From contig OX442317.1 of NCBI GenBank assembly GCA_949358305.1, forward strand, positions 16,415,516 to 16,479,515: a DNA stretch of 64,000 nt. The letters are read 5' to 3'. The stretch is from Strigamia acuminata (taxonomy: Eukaryota > Arthropoda > Chilopoda > Geophilomorpha > Linotaeniidae). Position 1 is the first letter of the stretch. Each line of letters begins with the position of its first letter. The notes beneath the pieces are model-generated. The model searched no databases. It worked only from the letters and a program-made list of their open reading frames with translations, and was not told the DNA's origin. This document shows, piece after piece, positions 33,710 through 45,223 of the stretch. The position numbers and the translations under genes are program-made.

Positions 33710-35758
33710 ATGGCCCGTAGACCTGTAAGAGTTCGTGGAACACGAGGAAATCGTGGAGCACGACGACGGGGTGGTATGTGTGAAACACCAAGAGGAATTG
33801 TGGAGTCTGATTTAGAAAGCCAGGGGGAAGAAAATGTTCCTAGAGACGTTTCCAACCCAGGTAGTTCTCGAACAGATCCACTATCAGTCCCGCATGATTT
33901 AGAAGTTTACTGTCGCCATTACCAATTGGAAGTGACGCAGTTTTCCTCTTTGTGTGAAGCTCAACAATACACGGCGAATAATCATCACGAGAGAAATCGT
34001 GTAATTACTCCCGATGTAGTTGTAACCAACGAACGAAGTGTTTCTGTAGATCGAACTGGCCCTCGTTCACCGGCCACATATCGCTACCAGCAATTACCTG
34101 GATGGCGAATGAATGTTGCTCGTGACGACAATGGGCAGTTAAATTCTTCACTATCTGTTCAACCTTCGATTCAGTTACCAGCTAGCTCTTGGCGATCGAA
34201 TTCGGCCGAAAGAATGGGAAATTCCGGACAAGGAAATATTTCTGCGCCAATTTCCCGAAATTTGCCAAGTGCGACGGCAGTAAATAATAGTTTACCCGCT
34301 CCCACTGGGAATTTGAATAATTCTTTCAGAGTTCCACAGCCTCGAACTAATCTGTCGATCCAACCAAGGGGGAGAAATGAAAGTTATCAAAATTTTCAAT
34401 CTCACACCCAATCTGATGGAGATTTTAGGAATTATAGGAATTCCCGCTCTCAAGGTGGACGAGCTCCGCCGAGAAATCAACGATTTCCCGAAGCTCCTGG
34501 TGATCCTCGTGACTCCGATCCTAACTCGAGTAGTGACGAATCTCACGCTGGTGGAGGGGGAAATTATAACAATAATTTCCACCGACGAAATAATTCGCGT
34601 TCTCCACCACCACCTGATAGACATCAAAATTTTCAAGGAGAGCCAAATCCGCCACCCAGAGACCAAGAAAGTCGGTCTACACCCAATTCGAACTCTGCCT
34701 CTAATTTGTCGGACGAAAATGTAAAACAAATTATTCAGGGTTTAGTAGGTCAAATCCGAAGCCCGAGTAATCCCAGTCAGAATTTTGGGAAAGGAATCGA
34801 GATTCCTATTTTTGACGGGAAACAGACAGAGGTTGCGCGATTCCTTGAAATCGTCAAAGCTGTCGCACTCGGGAAAGGCATCCCTTTAGACGACATGGTA
34901 CACACTGCTGTACCTGGACGACTATTAGGCCATGCACAACGTTGGTTCCATAAGCAACGCCATACTTTTAACAGTTGGCGAACTTTCAAAGCCTCTTTTC
35001 TTGATTGTTTCGATCTCGTTCCACTTACAAGAGAAAGGCGATTTCTTAATGTAAAACAACGAGCCGACGAGTCACTTTATAGTTTTCTTCTGCGTTATAC
35101 GCAGGAACAAGGTGAAGTGCCGCCAGGTGATAAAACTGGACGTGCGCAATTATTCGACAATCTAACTCAAGAAAGTTTCACGGCGTTATGTACACAAGGA
35201 ATGTATGGTGACTTTACAGTAGATGACATTCTACAATATGTAGAAGCAAATCGCTCTAAGTTTGAAAGTTCTCAACTTGCAGCAAAGTTGGAGTACGATA
35301 ATCGAGAGAATCATCCTACTCCCAAACTTCACGAAAAATCTAAGATTTTTCCATCTAAAACTGCACTACGTTTAACACAAACGCAAGATGAGGTTGAAGA
35401 TGAAGACGAGTCGGAAAATGACGACTCAACTGACGATGGTTCAATGGAGCGATTATTTGCCGCTCAGTATGAAAAGACTACTGGAAAATGCTTTTTCTGT
35501 CACGAGCCTGGACATTTTAAAAGAGAATGTCCCGCTCTTGCCAAAAAATTAGCAGGGAAAACAGACTCGTTAAATTCAAATAAAAGATTTAACCATTCTG
35601 TTCCCAACCCCGAGTTTAAACGACCCAAACAAAATTGGGTTACGTCAGAAACTTTAGACTCCAAATTTACTGACTTCCAGAAAAACATGGTTGACCTGTT
35701 AATTAAGCATTTACCAGCAGCCACGGATTCAGTCACTCCCGACGAGACAAAAAACTGA
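33710..35758 (+). CDS. gag: Gag polyprotein
   Basis: A 682-residue frame from ATG at 33710 (an in-frame TTG at 33701 is not a likely start). The N-terminal half is Arg/Asn/Ser/Pro-rich and disordered. Residues about 366-535 form a typical retrotransposon capsid region (PIFDGKQTEVARFLEIV, WFHKQRHTFNSWRTFKASF, LYSFLLRYTQ). An acidic linker follows, then one CCHC knuckle C-FFC-HEPGH-FKREC at about 594-607 for RNA packaging. It ends at TGA right after a slippery heptamer, so a minority of ribosomes should continue into pol. About 860 bp of leader precede it. Confidence 0.95.
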   Translation: MARRPVRVRGTRGNRGARRRGGMCETPRGIVESDLESQGEENVPRDVSNPGSSRTDPLSVPHDLEVYCRHYQLEVTQFSSLCEAQQYTANNHHERNRVITPDVVVTNERSVSVDRTGPRSPATYRYQQLPGWRMNVARDDNGQLNSSLSVQPSIQLPASSWRSNSAERMGNSGQGNISAPISRNLPSATAVNNSLPAPTGNLNNSFRVPQPRTNLSIQPRGRNESYQNFQSHTQSDGDFRNYRNSRSQGGRAPPRNQRFPEAPGDPRDSDPNSSSDESHAGGGGNYNNNFHRRNNSRSPPPPDRHQNFQGEPNPPPRDQESRSTPNSNSASNLSDENVKQIIQGLVGQIRSPSNPSQNFGKGIEIPIFDGKQTEVARFLEIVKAVALGKGIPLDDMVHTAVPGRLLGHAQRWFHKQRHTFNSWRTFKASFLDCFDLVPLTRERRFLNVKQRADESLYSFLLRYTQEQGEVPPGDKTGRAQLFDNLTQESFTALCTQGMYGDFTVDDILQYVEANRSKFESSQLAAKLEYDNRENHPTPKLHEKSKIFPSKTALRLTQTQDEVEDEDESENDDSTDDGSMERLFAAQYEKTTGKCFFCHEPGHFKRECPALAKKLAGKTDSLNSNKRFNHSVPNPEFKRPKQNWVTSETLDSKFTDFQKNMVDLLIKHLPAATDSVTPDETKN

Positions 35759-35787
35759 TTCAGGGGGTTGTTCAAGTTGCCCAACCC
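35749..35787 (+). promoter_or_regulatory. -1 ribosomal frameshift signal between gag and pol
   Basis: The heptamer A-AAA-AAC (35749-35755) is in the correct gag phase and lies immediately before the gag TGA. Pol is in the -1 frame and open from 35707. Nine bases downstream, GGGTTG (35765-35770) pairs with CAACCC (35782-35787) around an 11-base loop. This is a textbook slippery site plus stem-loop. Confidence 0.85.
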
Positions 35788-38700
35788 TCGCCTAAAGAGT
35801 TGTTTCCTCTCTCGGAATTGTCCAATAATTTATTTTTTCATAAAAAAGAAATTAAAATAAGACATAAGCCTAGTCATCTCACAGTGCCTTATGTTGATGA
35901 TTCGAAGAATAAACCACCCTCATTGGTCATTTCTTACGAAGCAGTACCTGTCTGTCGGCAGGCGAGTAGTTCCACTGGTGGTGTCGATGAGAATTTAAAA
36001 TTCATGACCGACCAACTAGAAAATTTGAGTATTTTCAGTGGAAGTTGGAATGCGCCAAAGAAACCGCTTGTACCCAAGGTTTTCAAGTTAAGAAAACTTC
36101 TTAAACTTGAAAAATGGAACAAGAAAGAACGAAAAGTATTTCTTGGCAAACTTTGCAATAGCAAATTAATCAATGGTGGCAAAGATGATCCGCGTATGAA
36201 TGTCCAAATTGGAGGTCTGGATTACAACGCACTAATGGACTCTGGAGCCACCCAATGTTTTATTGGAGTACAACTCCTCTCAAACACAGAAATTCCGGTG
36301 GAATTCATACAAGAATGTCCCCGGGGAATGCGTGTCTGCGCGGTCGGAATAGATCACCGACCTATCGGTCAAGTTTGTCTTTGTGTCAAATGGGCCGATA
36401 AAAGGAGAGTTACACCTATGACCTTCATAATTCTACACAAGAATGTATGTGGGTTGATTTTGGGTCACAATTTTATGCGTAGAACGGGGATAAACCCTAA
36501 TCCCCGACGGGCTGTGTTCACCTGTGATGACATGCCCGGATGGACAGCACCATACGAGACCACTGAACTTAACTGTTGTTTAGCAAGCATTAGGACTTTG
36601 GGTCTCCAAGGTGAAGGAACTCCCACTTCACCTGACTGGGCAGAAAAACTCGTTGAAGGCTGCAACAGCTCGGCGGAAGAGAAACAGCTACTCGTAAACG
36701 TTCTTGTGAAATTAAAAAACGTATTTCGAGACCAATTGGGCTGTACGAAGGTGGCCAAGCACGGCATCAAGTTTAAACCTGGTGCTACTTGGAAACACCA
36801 GCCATATAGAATGTACAATCCGGCCAAGAAGGCGATTATGACGGAATTGGTCGAGGAACTGGAGGCCGATGGGTTAATCGAACCTGCCACTGGCCCCTAT
36901 ATAAGTCACCCCGTCATAGTGGCTAAACCCGGCGGGAAGTATCGATTATGTATCGACTACCGCTGGTTGAATGCGATCACAGAAGTTGATGCAATTCAAA
37001 TGCCAAGTATTGACCTGTTAATTCATCATACTAATCAGGCCAAGTACTTTACGTCCATTGATTTAACTAAAGGTTATCATCAAATGGAAATGGAGGAGGA
37101 GGATAAGAGCAAAACTGCTTTTTACACCCCAAAAGGCAAATTTCAATTCAAGAGATTGCCATTTGGCCTTTGTAATGCACCTAGTTCTTTTCAACACCTC
37201 ATGACTACTGTATTGGGTGACTCTTTATATAAACATGCTCTGGTCTATTTAGACGATATAATTATTTTTTCTGACACATGGGAAAATCATTTATTACATA
37301 TTAAAGACGTACTTGAGAAGTTAGATGCCGCAAATCTAACTATCAATAAAGACAAGTCAAAATTTGGTCGAACATCATTACGATTTTTAGGCCATTTAAT
37401 TTCCGAGGGATCTCTTCTTCCAGACCCGGACAAAGTCTCGGCTGTAAGGAATTTTCCCAAACCGACTTGTTCTAAAGACATTCAGAGATTTGTAGGACTT
37501 GCGAATTTTTTCCGAAAATTCATTCCTAACATCGCAAATATTGCTCGTCCATTGACCAATATTATGCATGATCAAGCAAAGTTTGTGTGGGATGATCCAC
37601 AAACAACTGCATTCGAAACTATCAAAGATATTTTGTGTGACAAGGACCAAGCCCTTCTCCACATGCCAGATATGAATAAGCCTTTTGTCATTTTGACAGA
37701 TGCTTCTCATTCAGGCTTAGGTGCAGTGCTCTGCCAAGATGTCGAGTTATTCTGTGAAAAGAAACAGAAATTAATCATGGTTCCAAAGGCAGTCGCGTAC
37801 GCCAGTCGAGTGTTGCATGGGGCCGAAGTGAGGTATTCTACGCCGGAATTGGAGTGTTTGGCCGTTGTATGGGCAATCGAGAGATTTCGCCCATATATAG
37901 AATACACGACTTTCACTCTCGAGTCCGATGCTAAAGCCCTTAGTTGGTTGATGAGTACGCCGGAACCATCCGGAAGGTTTGGTCGTTGGGCCGTAAAAAT
38001 ACAATGTGGCGCGTTTAAAATTATTTTTAGACGTGGCGCAATGAACCAAGTAGCGGACGCATTATCACGCGCTCCACTGTCTGCACTAGACACTCCGGAT
38101 TATGATTATATCGAACCAGAGGAAATCACCCATTTCTATCCAACTTGGAATGGAAACAGGTGTGCATCTTTACAAGTGACGGAAACTGGACGCAAACATT
38201 TTCTTACAAATGTTGGCCTTAATTTAGACTTTTTCTCAGAATCATATAATCCAGTTAGATTTCATGATTCTGGAGAAAAGGGGGAGGAAGAAGGATGTAC
38301 AAGAGAAAATTGCAGACATATAGATGTCCACAATTGTAATCACGAAAATGTACACACGGCACTAACAGATATCCTAAAAGTAGTTCCGCCGACGCGAGAT
38401 GAAATTATCGAAGCGCAGCTTAAAGATCCAGCATGTAGTAAAATCCTTGTTTACCTAAAAGGAGACGAAAAATTAAAAAATCGTGTCACGGATAAACATT
38501 GGTTAAACGCGATTCGTGGCTACACTCTCGACGAACCGGAAGAAAATAAAGGTGTTATGCTAATTTATTTTGCTCCGACCGATGAGGAAGAGTTAAACGA
38601 CTCCGGCAACGGGTTTAAGGCGGTAATTCCACGCTCTCTTGTGAGACGTGCATTATTCGCATGCCATGGCCATCCACTTACGGGACACGCTGGCATGAGT

Positions 38701-40035
38701 AAAACCCTAGATAGAGCAAAGAAGATGTATTTCTGGCCTAGAATGAGCAAAGACACTCGAAACTACGTTCGCAGTTGCACTCATTGCCAGCAATACAAAC
38801 CTAGTCAACACCAAAAGCATCGGGCAAGCTATACACCCCACAACATGACCAACCCGTGGGAGACAATAAGCATTGACCTGATGGGACCAAAGCCAGCCGG
38901 TCGTTCACAATTAAAATGGATTTTAGTAATCATTGATAATTGTACAAAATGGATTGAAGTCTTCCCACTAGCAACTGCATCAAGTGAATGCATTGTTAAT
39001 AAGATGAGCGAAGTTTTCCACTGTTGGGGATATCCAAAAAAGATAATCTCCGACAACGGCAAACAATTCGTGTCGACAATATTTAATGATTTTTGTCGAA
39101 AAAATCACGTAGATATTGCTCATATTAGCCCATATCACGCTGCCGCTAATATTACAGAGCGAGCAAACAGGACTTTAAAGATGATGTTAGCTTTATACTC
39201 GGACATTCACTCCCACTGGCCAAAATATTTAAATTCTTTTGCCTTTGCGATGCGCACCGCTAAGTCCGAGACAACAAATTGTTCACCGATGATTCTTAAT
39301 ACGGGAAGAATCGTCCCTTTGCCATTTGACCCGCGTATTACTAAACACGCCATCAAATTCGACAAAGAGAATCCCGAAGCTTATGTCTATAGCATTTTAG
39401 ACGTAATTAGACGGGCACACAGCGAAATGCATCGGAAAATTCAATCGAATTACGAAAAGCATGATCGACTACATAAAGACAAATATTATATTTGTCAATT
39501 TGCCAAAGGAGATCTCGTGTGGAAAGCCACACATATTTTATCAAATAAAGATAAAGGGATTTCGGCAGGATTCGCTGAGAAACGTGATGGACCTTGGGAA
39601 ATTACGGCTGTTCTCATCGGAGGTTCCTACACACTACGTAAGCTTTCTGATAACACGAAAGCAAAAGCGATCAACATACAGGATTTAATGCCTTATATCC
39701 CAAGTTACCCGATTGAGGAATGGACATTAGATCAGAAAGTCGGCACCAACGAGTCACACCCGACTCCAGATTGGATGGCGGATCAAGTTATTAATTCTCC
39801 AGAATTAATAAATGAGCCCGTATCCATGAAAACAGAGGATTTAGTTGAAGAGAAAGAGGAGGAAACTTCTCAGATTTCTCCCAAAGAGGATGAAACTCCT
39901 CAAAATCCATCTAAAAAGAGGAAAAGATTTCCATCTCCCGTTCGACAGTCTAAACGTAGACCCAAGCCGAACACAAAATACGTGACCGATTTTGTACAAC
40001 TCATAAATTGTTTAAAACAAGTCAAGTTGGGTTAG
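35755..40035 (+). CDS. pol: Pol polyprotein (protease, RT, RNase H, integrase)
   Basis: Expressed by -1 frameshifting from gag; there is no useful ATG at its start. Counting from codon 35800: aspartic protease DSGAT at residue 147; reverse transcriptase with LPFGLCNAPSSF and YLDD at 484-486; RNase H with TDASHSG (Asp 634), ESDAKAL and ADALSR; integrase with an HHCC zinc region (GHPLTGHAG ... CTHCQQY) and a D,D35E triad at Asp 1026, Asp 1085 and Glu 1120 (SIDLMGP, SDNGKQF, TERANRTLK). A GPWEI segment resembles the GPY/F module. No chromodomain is seen; the tail is acidic then basic (PSKKRKRF, a possible nuclear signal). Uninterrupted over about 1,425 codons, consistent with an active element. 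Confidence 0.95.
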   Translation: MIQGVVQVAQPSPKELFPLSELSNNLFFHKKEIKIRHKPSHLTVPYVDDSKNKPPSLVISYEAVPVCRQASSSTGGVDENLKFMTDQLENLSIFSGSWNAPKKPLVPKVFKLRKLLKLEKWNKKERKVFLGKLCNSKLINGGKDDPRMNVQIGGLDYNALMDSGATQCFIGVQLLSNTEIPVEFIQECPRGMRVCAVGIDHRPIGQVCLCVKWADKRRVTPMTFIILHKNVCGLILGHNFMRRTGINPNPRRAVFTCDDMPGWTAPYETTELNCCLASIRTLGLQGEGTPTSPDWAEKLVEGCNSSAEEKQLLVNVLVKLKNVFRDQLGCTKVAKHGIKFKPGATWKHQPYRMYNPAKKAIMTELVEELEADGLIEPATGPYISHPVIVAKPGGKYRLCIDYRWLNAITEVDAIQMPSIDLLIHHTNQAKYFTSIDLTKGYHQMEMEEEDKSKTAFYTPKGKFQFKRLPFGLCNAPSSFQHLMTTVLGDSLYKHALVYLDDIIIFSDTWENHLLHIKDVLEKLDAANLTINKDKSKFGRTSLRFLGHLISEGSLLPDPDKVSAVRNFPKPTCSKDIQRFVGLANFFRKFIPNIANIARPLTNIMHDQAKFVWDDPQTTAFETIKDILCDKDQALLHMPDMNKPFVILTDASHSGLGAVLCQDVELFCEKKQKLIMVPKAVAYASRVLHGAEVRYSTPELECLAVVWAIERFRPYIEYTTFTLESDAKALSWLMSTPEPSGRFGRWAVKIQCGAFKIIFRRGAMNQVADALSRAPLSALDTPDYDYIEPEEITHFYPTWNGNRCASLQVTETGRKHFLTNVGLNLDFFSESYNPVRFHDSGEKGEEEGCTRENCRHIDVHNCNHENVHTALTDILKVVPPTRDEIIEAQLKDPACSKILVYLKGDEKLKNRVTDKHWLNAIRGYTLDEPEENKGVMLIYFAPTDEEELNDSGNGFKAVIPRSLVRRALFACHGHPLTGHAGMSKTLDRAKKMYFWPRMSKDTRNYVRSCTHCQQYKPSQHQKHRASYTPHNMTNPWETISIDLMGPKPAGRSQLKWILVIIDNCTKWIEVFPLATASSECIVNKMSEVFHCWGYPKKIISDNGKQFVSTIFNDFCRKNHVDIAHISPYHAAANITERANRTLKMMLALYSDIHSHWPKYLNSFAFAMRTAKSETTNCSPMILNTGRIVPLPFDPRITKHAIKFDKENPEAYVYSILDVIRRAHSEMHRKIQSNYEKHDRLHKDKYYICQFAKGDLVWKATHILSNKDKGISAGFAEKRDGPWEITAVLIGGSYTLRKLSDNTKAKAINIQDLMPYIPSYPIEEWTLDQKVGTNESHPTPDWMADQVINSPELINEPVSMKTEDLVEEKEEETSQISPKEDETPQNPSKKRKRFPSPVRQSKRRPKPNTKYVTDFVQLINCLKQVKLG

Positions 40036-40613
40036 GACACAATATATTGAAAATATTTTATTTTAAATAAATATTTCCAATCATATTCACGAAGATTGTT
40101 AAATTTTATTAATAAGAACATTTCACCAATGTAGATAAAATTTAACAAATGTTTGAGTTATTTTTACACGGCCGATTGTATTTAAATTAATCTACGTGTA
40201 AACATTTACTTGAAACTATGTTTTCCCCTTTGGGTTAATAGAAACTTCGAGATGAGTAATTACAAACCAATCAGATTACTCCTCGAAACTCCCCTTAACC
40301 CCTCGTTGGAGAGTAGTTGACACTTGTTGTTAAGTTTTCATACACGGACACAACTCTGGACAACTCTCAACTTTCCACGAAGACTACGTGATTTTCCCGG
40401 GTTCTAGTGAGTTAAACTATGTTTTATCTTAAACGACTTTACATAAACTTTAACTGAATTTGTGTCCAAATATCAGTTAATTTAGGAAATTGACGGATTC
40501 CACTCACTCGTCGAATTTTCTCGAAAGAAAATCTCACCACGTGATCACGTTGAAATTCTCTGGTAAAAATATTTCCGATATTTATTGCATCAAAATTTCC
40601 TTTGAATATTTTG

Positions 40614-42972
40614 ATGGTTAATAATGATTTATTTCATAAAGTGCTAATTACGGCGGACCTAGAATTCGCACGCGCCGCACAACGTTTTTATCGGCCGACA
40701 TCGCCGGAACCGAGCAGCCCTCGCAAATACGCGAAGCTAGACGTTAAACTAGCCAAATATACCCTGTTAGGACTGCACCTAGTTAGTAAGTGTTTATTTT
40801 ATGAAAGATAAAAATATCGCTTAAATTCCTTTGAAATTGGTGAGCATACATGTGTTAACAAGTCACGTGTATGATACTAACGAACGCCACCAGATGTCGG
40901 TGATAGATTTTTACTCGGACGAATTATAGAGTTATTCGTACAGTTAAAAATCATGTATATTGTCAGATACTAAAAATACTGCAAAAATATTTTTCAGTAT
41001 TTTGACAGGTTGTTTAGTTATTATGTCGTTTAGATGTAAAAATTAGGTTTATTTTATTTAATAAACACTAATTTGAATAGTTTTTCAACGATATTGTTTT
41101 AAAAGATAAGATGAAATTATCTACCGAGTCAAGAATAATTATTAATTTTAATAATTATTCGACAAATGAAGGAAACCCGCTAACAAAAGGAACTTAAGAA
41201 TTTAATTGCGAAATTAATCCAGTTGTTGGTCGACAATTAATTTAATTTGAAATTAAATTAATTACCGACGGTTTGATTCGTGTTCTCAACTAAAATTTAT
41301 ATTTTTTGAAGATGCAATGAGTCGCCGAGGTCGTGCTAGCAAGCGACAGTACGTGCATTGGGATCCAGAAGAGTCTGAAGAACCGGATTATCGCTTTGTT
41401 AATCCCTCCTCTGACCCCGAGCTCGTCGCCAACTGGGCCCGTGATAACCCGGATCTCGTACCGCCCCGAATTAGGACCGCCATGGGTGTTAGCCCGACCG
41501 ACTCACGTCCTTCCAGAGGCCGTCAAGCGAGTCAGCGTGTCGTAACCTATGATGCGCCCCACGAGACTCCGAATTGGGATTTTTCTGACGACTCGTCACA
41601 ATACTCCCGTTCTGCTTCAAGGAGACGGCGCCAAGACGACTTCTCACAAGAAGAAGAATCTTATGAAGAAGCTCCGCCCCAGACTACCAGCAGACCGTTT
41701 GCTCGACCACGAAATCCTCGCGATACCGCTAGTCGAGGAAAAACCGGCAAGTCCAAAGGACCCACCAAGTCCACGTTGGCATCTTCATCCGAGGCGTTGA
41801 CCCGCCCAACATCGCAAGCTCGCTCATTATCGGAGCTCAACTTACCGATTTATCGGAAGCAACGGCGAGAACATGTATTTCGCGACATGGAAGCTGCCGC
41901 CTTGGGAACCAACATCATGCCGAAATCGAAGTTGATGTTCTGCCCATTGTGCGCAGGATGCGGGTGGTTATCCTCCCTTTTGTCCGGCATTCACGCCGTA
42001 GTTTGCGTGAACTGTCACGGTGGTAAGCGCGTTGCCATATCAAGCATGTGGAACGAGGAAATTCTTCCATTCATCGTCAAAGGGCTAAGTACGCCGACCG
42101 CACGCAATTGGGCGATGTGTCGCGAATGTGGCCTCATCCACCAGGGCCCGGAGCAAGCTATTTATCTAGACCCGGCACAAATGTCCAGCACCTCGACTCC
42201 ACGAGGAGGATTTACGGAGCCACAACGCGAGCCGGAAACTCCCACCCCTGCGATTGATGGAACTCCAATCGTCTCGGCGGAAAACCTTCCAACATCAGTT
42301 GTTGCGTCTGATTCTCCGCCGGTTGCATCCGATTCTGGTCCGCAAGCCGCCGCTTTTCCAGAGGGAACATCGGCTGACAACATGATTGTAGCGACCATTC
42401 CGCTCCCCGAAGTAAACGACGCTGCTGAACCGGTTATTTTACTGGTCCACCCATATATGCCGAGACCAAACATGTCACTCACGGAGCAAACTAAGGCGGA
42501 AGTGGAACATTATTTCCCAATTTTGTTGGAAGCAGCTAAGCGTATTAGTGTGTCCATTTCGAATGACCAAATTCCAGATTTAAGCGTCCCGCTGGCCGTG
42601 ATCCAATGGATTTTTCATCCATCCCGGCCGGAATCTTTTCAAACTCGCTCTTTTATTTGGTGTAAGATTTTGCAGCAGGTCTCAGCAGCAGCTCACCCGT
42701 TGATTCGTGAGGGATGGCACTCTGGCTTACCCGACCATCACTTGGTTTTTTCCGAGCCAACCAGCGCTAACACCATTCCGTTAGGAGGGCCTGATCCCCT
42801 GGAAGTATTCACCGAGGAACAGCACAGAATGCTCCTGAATCCGCTGATCCATGACGTTGAACCAGACGTAGTACCGGAATTGGTAACTATTCAACTTAAT
42901 TCTCCACCCGCAGCCGTCTCGGAAGTTGTTACGTCCATGGAAGGATTTATTGAGGATGAAGAGTTGGACTAG
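40614..42972 (+). CDS. Third gene of the LTR element: spliced CxxCxGxG-motif protein
   Basis: A main frame (41317-42972, 551 codons) lies downstream of pol. An upstream exon, 40614-40785, starts at ATG and ends in phase 1 at GTTA|GTAAGTG; an acceptor TTTTTTGAAG before 41312 restores exactly the same frame, giving about 610 residues. The protein has basic/acidic disordered N-terminal sequence (SRRGRASKRQY, RSASRRRRQDD), then CPLCAGCG (main-frame residues 209-216), CVNCHGG (230-236) and CRECGLIH (268-275), a Pro/Thr-rich linker, and a helical C-terminal part (FPILLEAAKRISVSISN). There is no signal peptide or transmembrane segment, so it is not an obvious envelope. It occupies the env position. 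CxxCxGxG pairs recall DnaJ-type zinc fingers. Similar layout to the gene at 18.9-21.6 kb. Confidence 0.75.
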
Positions 42973-43619
42973 AAAAGCGTCAACGATGTCGGGATCCGTT
43001 ACTTTCCCGATATTTTCCCTTTTAAGGCAAGACCAGAAGTAACGAGTCCATTTTCCCCATCTCCATTTTTTGACCCGAGATGAAATCAAGAGTTAGTCAG
43101 GTTCAGGTGTATTTTATGCCGTTTTTGTGAATAATTCAAAGATCTTTAATATTTAAATTAACAATTCTGTTAAAATTTGATTACGAGTCAATGTGAGTTT
43201 GTTTATATGAATACTAATTTTAATACTTGAATTTTAACGTGTAAAGTGTTATTTTGCAAATCATTATATTTCCAGTGAGAAGTTAAGTTTTGTGAAAATA
43301 ATTGTTAAATTTTATTAATCGTTTGTTTGATACAAGAGTTTGATGTTAGTTTAAGTTATCGCCTTTTCTTGATGCAGTTGTAAGTCCACCTGTAAAGAGA
43401 GATGGAAGTTATTATTGATAATTGGAAGTTTTATAACCCTAATAAATATTTTTTGAAGCATTTGATTAAGAAATACTCTTTATTTATACTATTAAGATAT
43501 AAAATAAAGGTTTTTGCTTACCAAGGATTACAGCTCGAGTCCCCTAGATGACAGTGTGGTCTTGATCCTCAAGGTATTCGGAATAAATAGTATGTTAATA
43601 CAGGTATTAACATATATTT

Positions 43620-43627
43620 AAGGGGGA
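43620..43627 (+). other. Polypurine tract
   Basis: AAGGGGGA two bases before the 3' LTR, the expected plus-strand primer. The 43.0-43.6 kb stretch before it is non-coding. Confidence 0.75.
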
Positions 43628-43629
43628 CT

Positions 43630-45219
43630 TGTGACGGTTACACTGTCATGCACTTTGTTAGTATAGGACGATTATTTCACCAATAGATGGCGCTGATACG
43701 TTTTAGCGGTAATTTCAAATTTCGACAATTTTTGAGTGAATAAAATATAAATTACTATTTATATTTTATTCCACTGCAACTTTAGACACTTTAAAATACT
43801 TTTGGATGTTTAAAAACTAGTTGATTTATTTGTCACATAATTCTATTGAATTATGTGCAAACTTTATACCTGGTGAAGTCACCCTTCATCACCCACTGTG
43901 AGTTGGACTCCTTGTGGATTATAGTCAAAAAAACTTAATCCAAAATGTGTCCTGCGTATCCAGTTCCTGTAGTGGACCTAGTAGAAGACTATGTCCTGAG
44001 TATCCACTTCCTCTGATCTGGGATTGGATGGATTTGACTGCCCAGTGATCCCATTGGATCACTGAACAGCTATTCTCCTCACCGAGTATATATCCCCCTG
44101 CAAAACGGATATAGCTCGCTCTTGTTCTGTTTTTGTTTGATACTGATATTACTTGAGCACATATTATACTTCTCTGCGTTCCGACAATCCGTTGTAGAAA
44201 TACCTTGTATTTAGTGTAAGTATCTAGAGTGGGTAGAAGACTCACAGACACACTGCCCGCCTCTTCATGCCAACATTCCGTTGTAGAAATGTCGTAACTA
44301 GAGTGAGTAATTCACAGACACATTTAAGTGTAGGATCTAGAGTGGGGTACAACCCACAGACGCACTCCCTCCAGCTTCATGCCAACATTCCGTTGTAGAA
44401 TGCAGAATCTAGAGTGGAGTAAAATTCACAGACGCATTGGTAATGTAGCATCTAGAGTGGAGTATTTAATATTCCACAGACACATTATCAGAGTAATCGA
44501 CGCGGAGTAATTTCCCGGTTACTCTCCCGCCAGCCAGGACCGAGTGGAGTAATTTCCCGGCGATGGATAACCTTTCCTGCGAGATATTTCGATTCAATTC
44601 GTTATTGGTTTGACGGAACATTTAAGTCTAACTTAGATGTTGATTGCACTCGGGGCAAAAAATAGCTCGGCGCTATTTTAATATATTTTACTTATTTTCA
44701 CAGTTTAAGTTAAGTTTGTGACTCTAAAATATCATGATTAATTCCATAGAATTAATATGAATATTTATTCTCACATTGTTACATCTCGCGGTAATTATTG
44801 ATTACAATAATTATCTGCGATGCGATGTGTGTGACGATACAGAAAAGTCAACCGCACCTCTCGGATATAACCCACCCAGCCTAACCATTTACACGCCTTT
44901 TAGAACCAAACCCCGGACCATTTAGAAGCCAAAGCCATTCATAGATGACATCTTTTACGTCACAGCAATAAGACCGTTACAAATTCTTATTGCATGACTG
45001 AAGCCTTCAAATGATATTATTTCAGGGCTTTTGCCACATAACTGTATAGTTTAACTTATCGTCATTTTAGCCACTTGTAGGCATAATAGTTATATAAGTT
45101 TCAACCGGAATAAATGTTATATGTTTTGAGAAAACATCAGGTTTGCATATTTTACACTTTCACACAGATAGTTCACACTTTAGTTTAGCAATTGCTATCT
45201 CCAGAAGGTAATCGTCACA
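43630..45219 (+). repeat. 3' LTR
   Basis: 1,590 bp, same length as the 5' LTR; only the AA for GG change at 43931-43932 was seen. Ends CGTCACA followed by the AATT target duplication. Confidence 0.95.
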
Positions 45220-45223
45220 AATT

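Larger units (their letters stand above)
31259..45219 (+). mobile_element. Complete Ty3/gypsy-type LTR retrotransposon, 13.96 kb
   Basis: Two 1,590-bp LTRs (TGTGACG...CGTCACA) flank gag, pol and a spliced third gene. A 4-bp AATT target duplication (31255-31258 and 45220-45223) surrounds it. All three reading frames are intact, and by eye the LTRs differ only at 31560-31561, so insertion looks very recent and the copy may be competent. Pol order (protease, RT, RNase H, integrase) defines the Ty3/gypsy type. Its size, third gene and long LTR are unusual for the family. The clade was not determined. Confidence 0.95.

Noticed and set aside
40614-42972. Retroviral envelope in the third gene
   Set aside because: No signal peptide, transmembrane helix, furin-like site or Cys-rich ectodomain; Cys residues form CxxC pairs.
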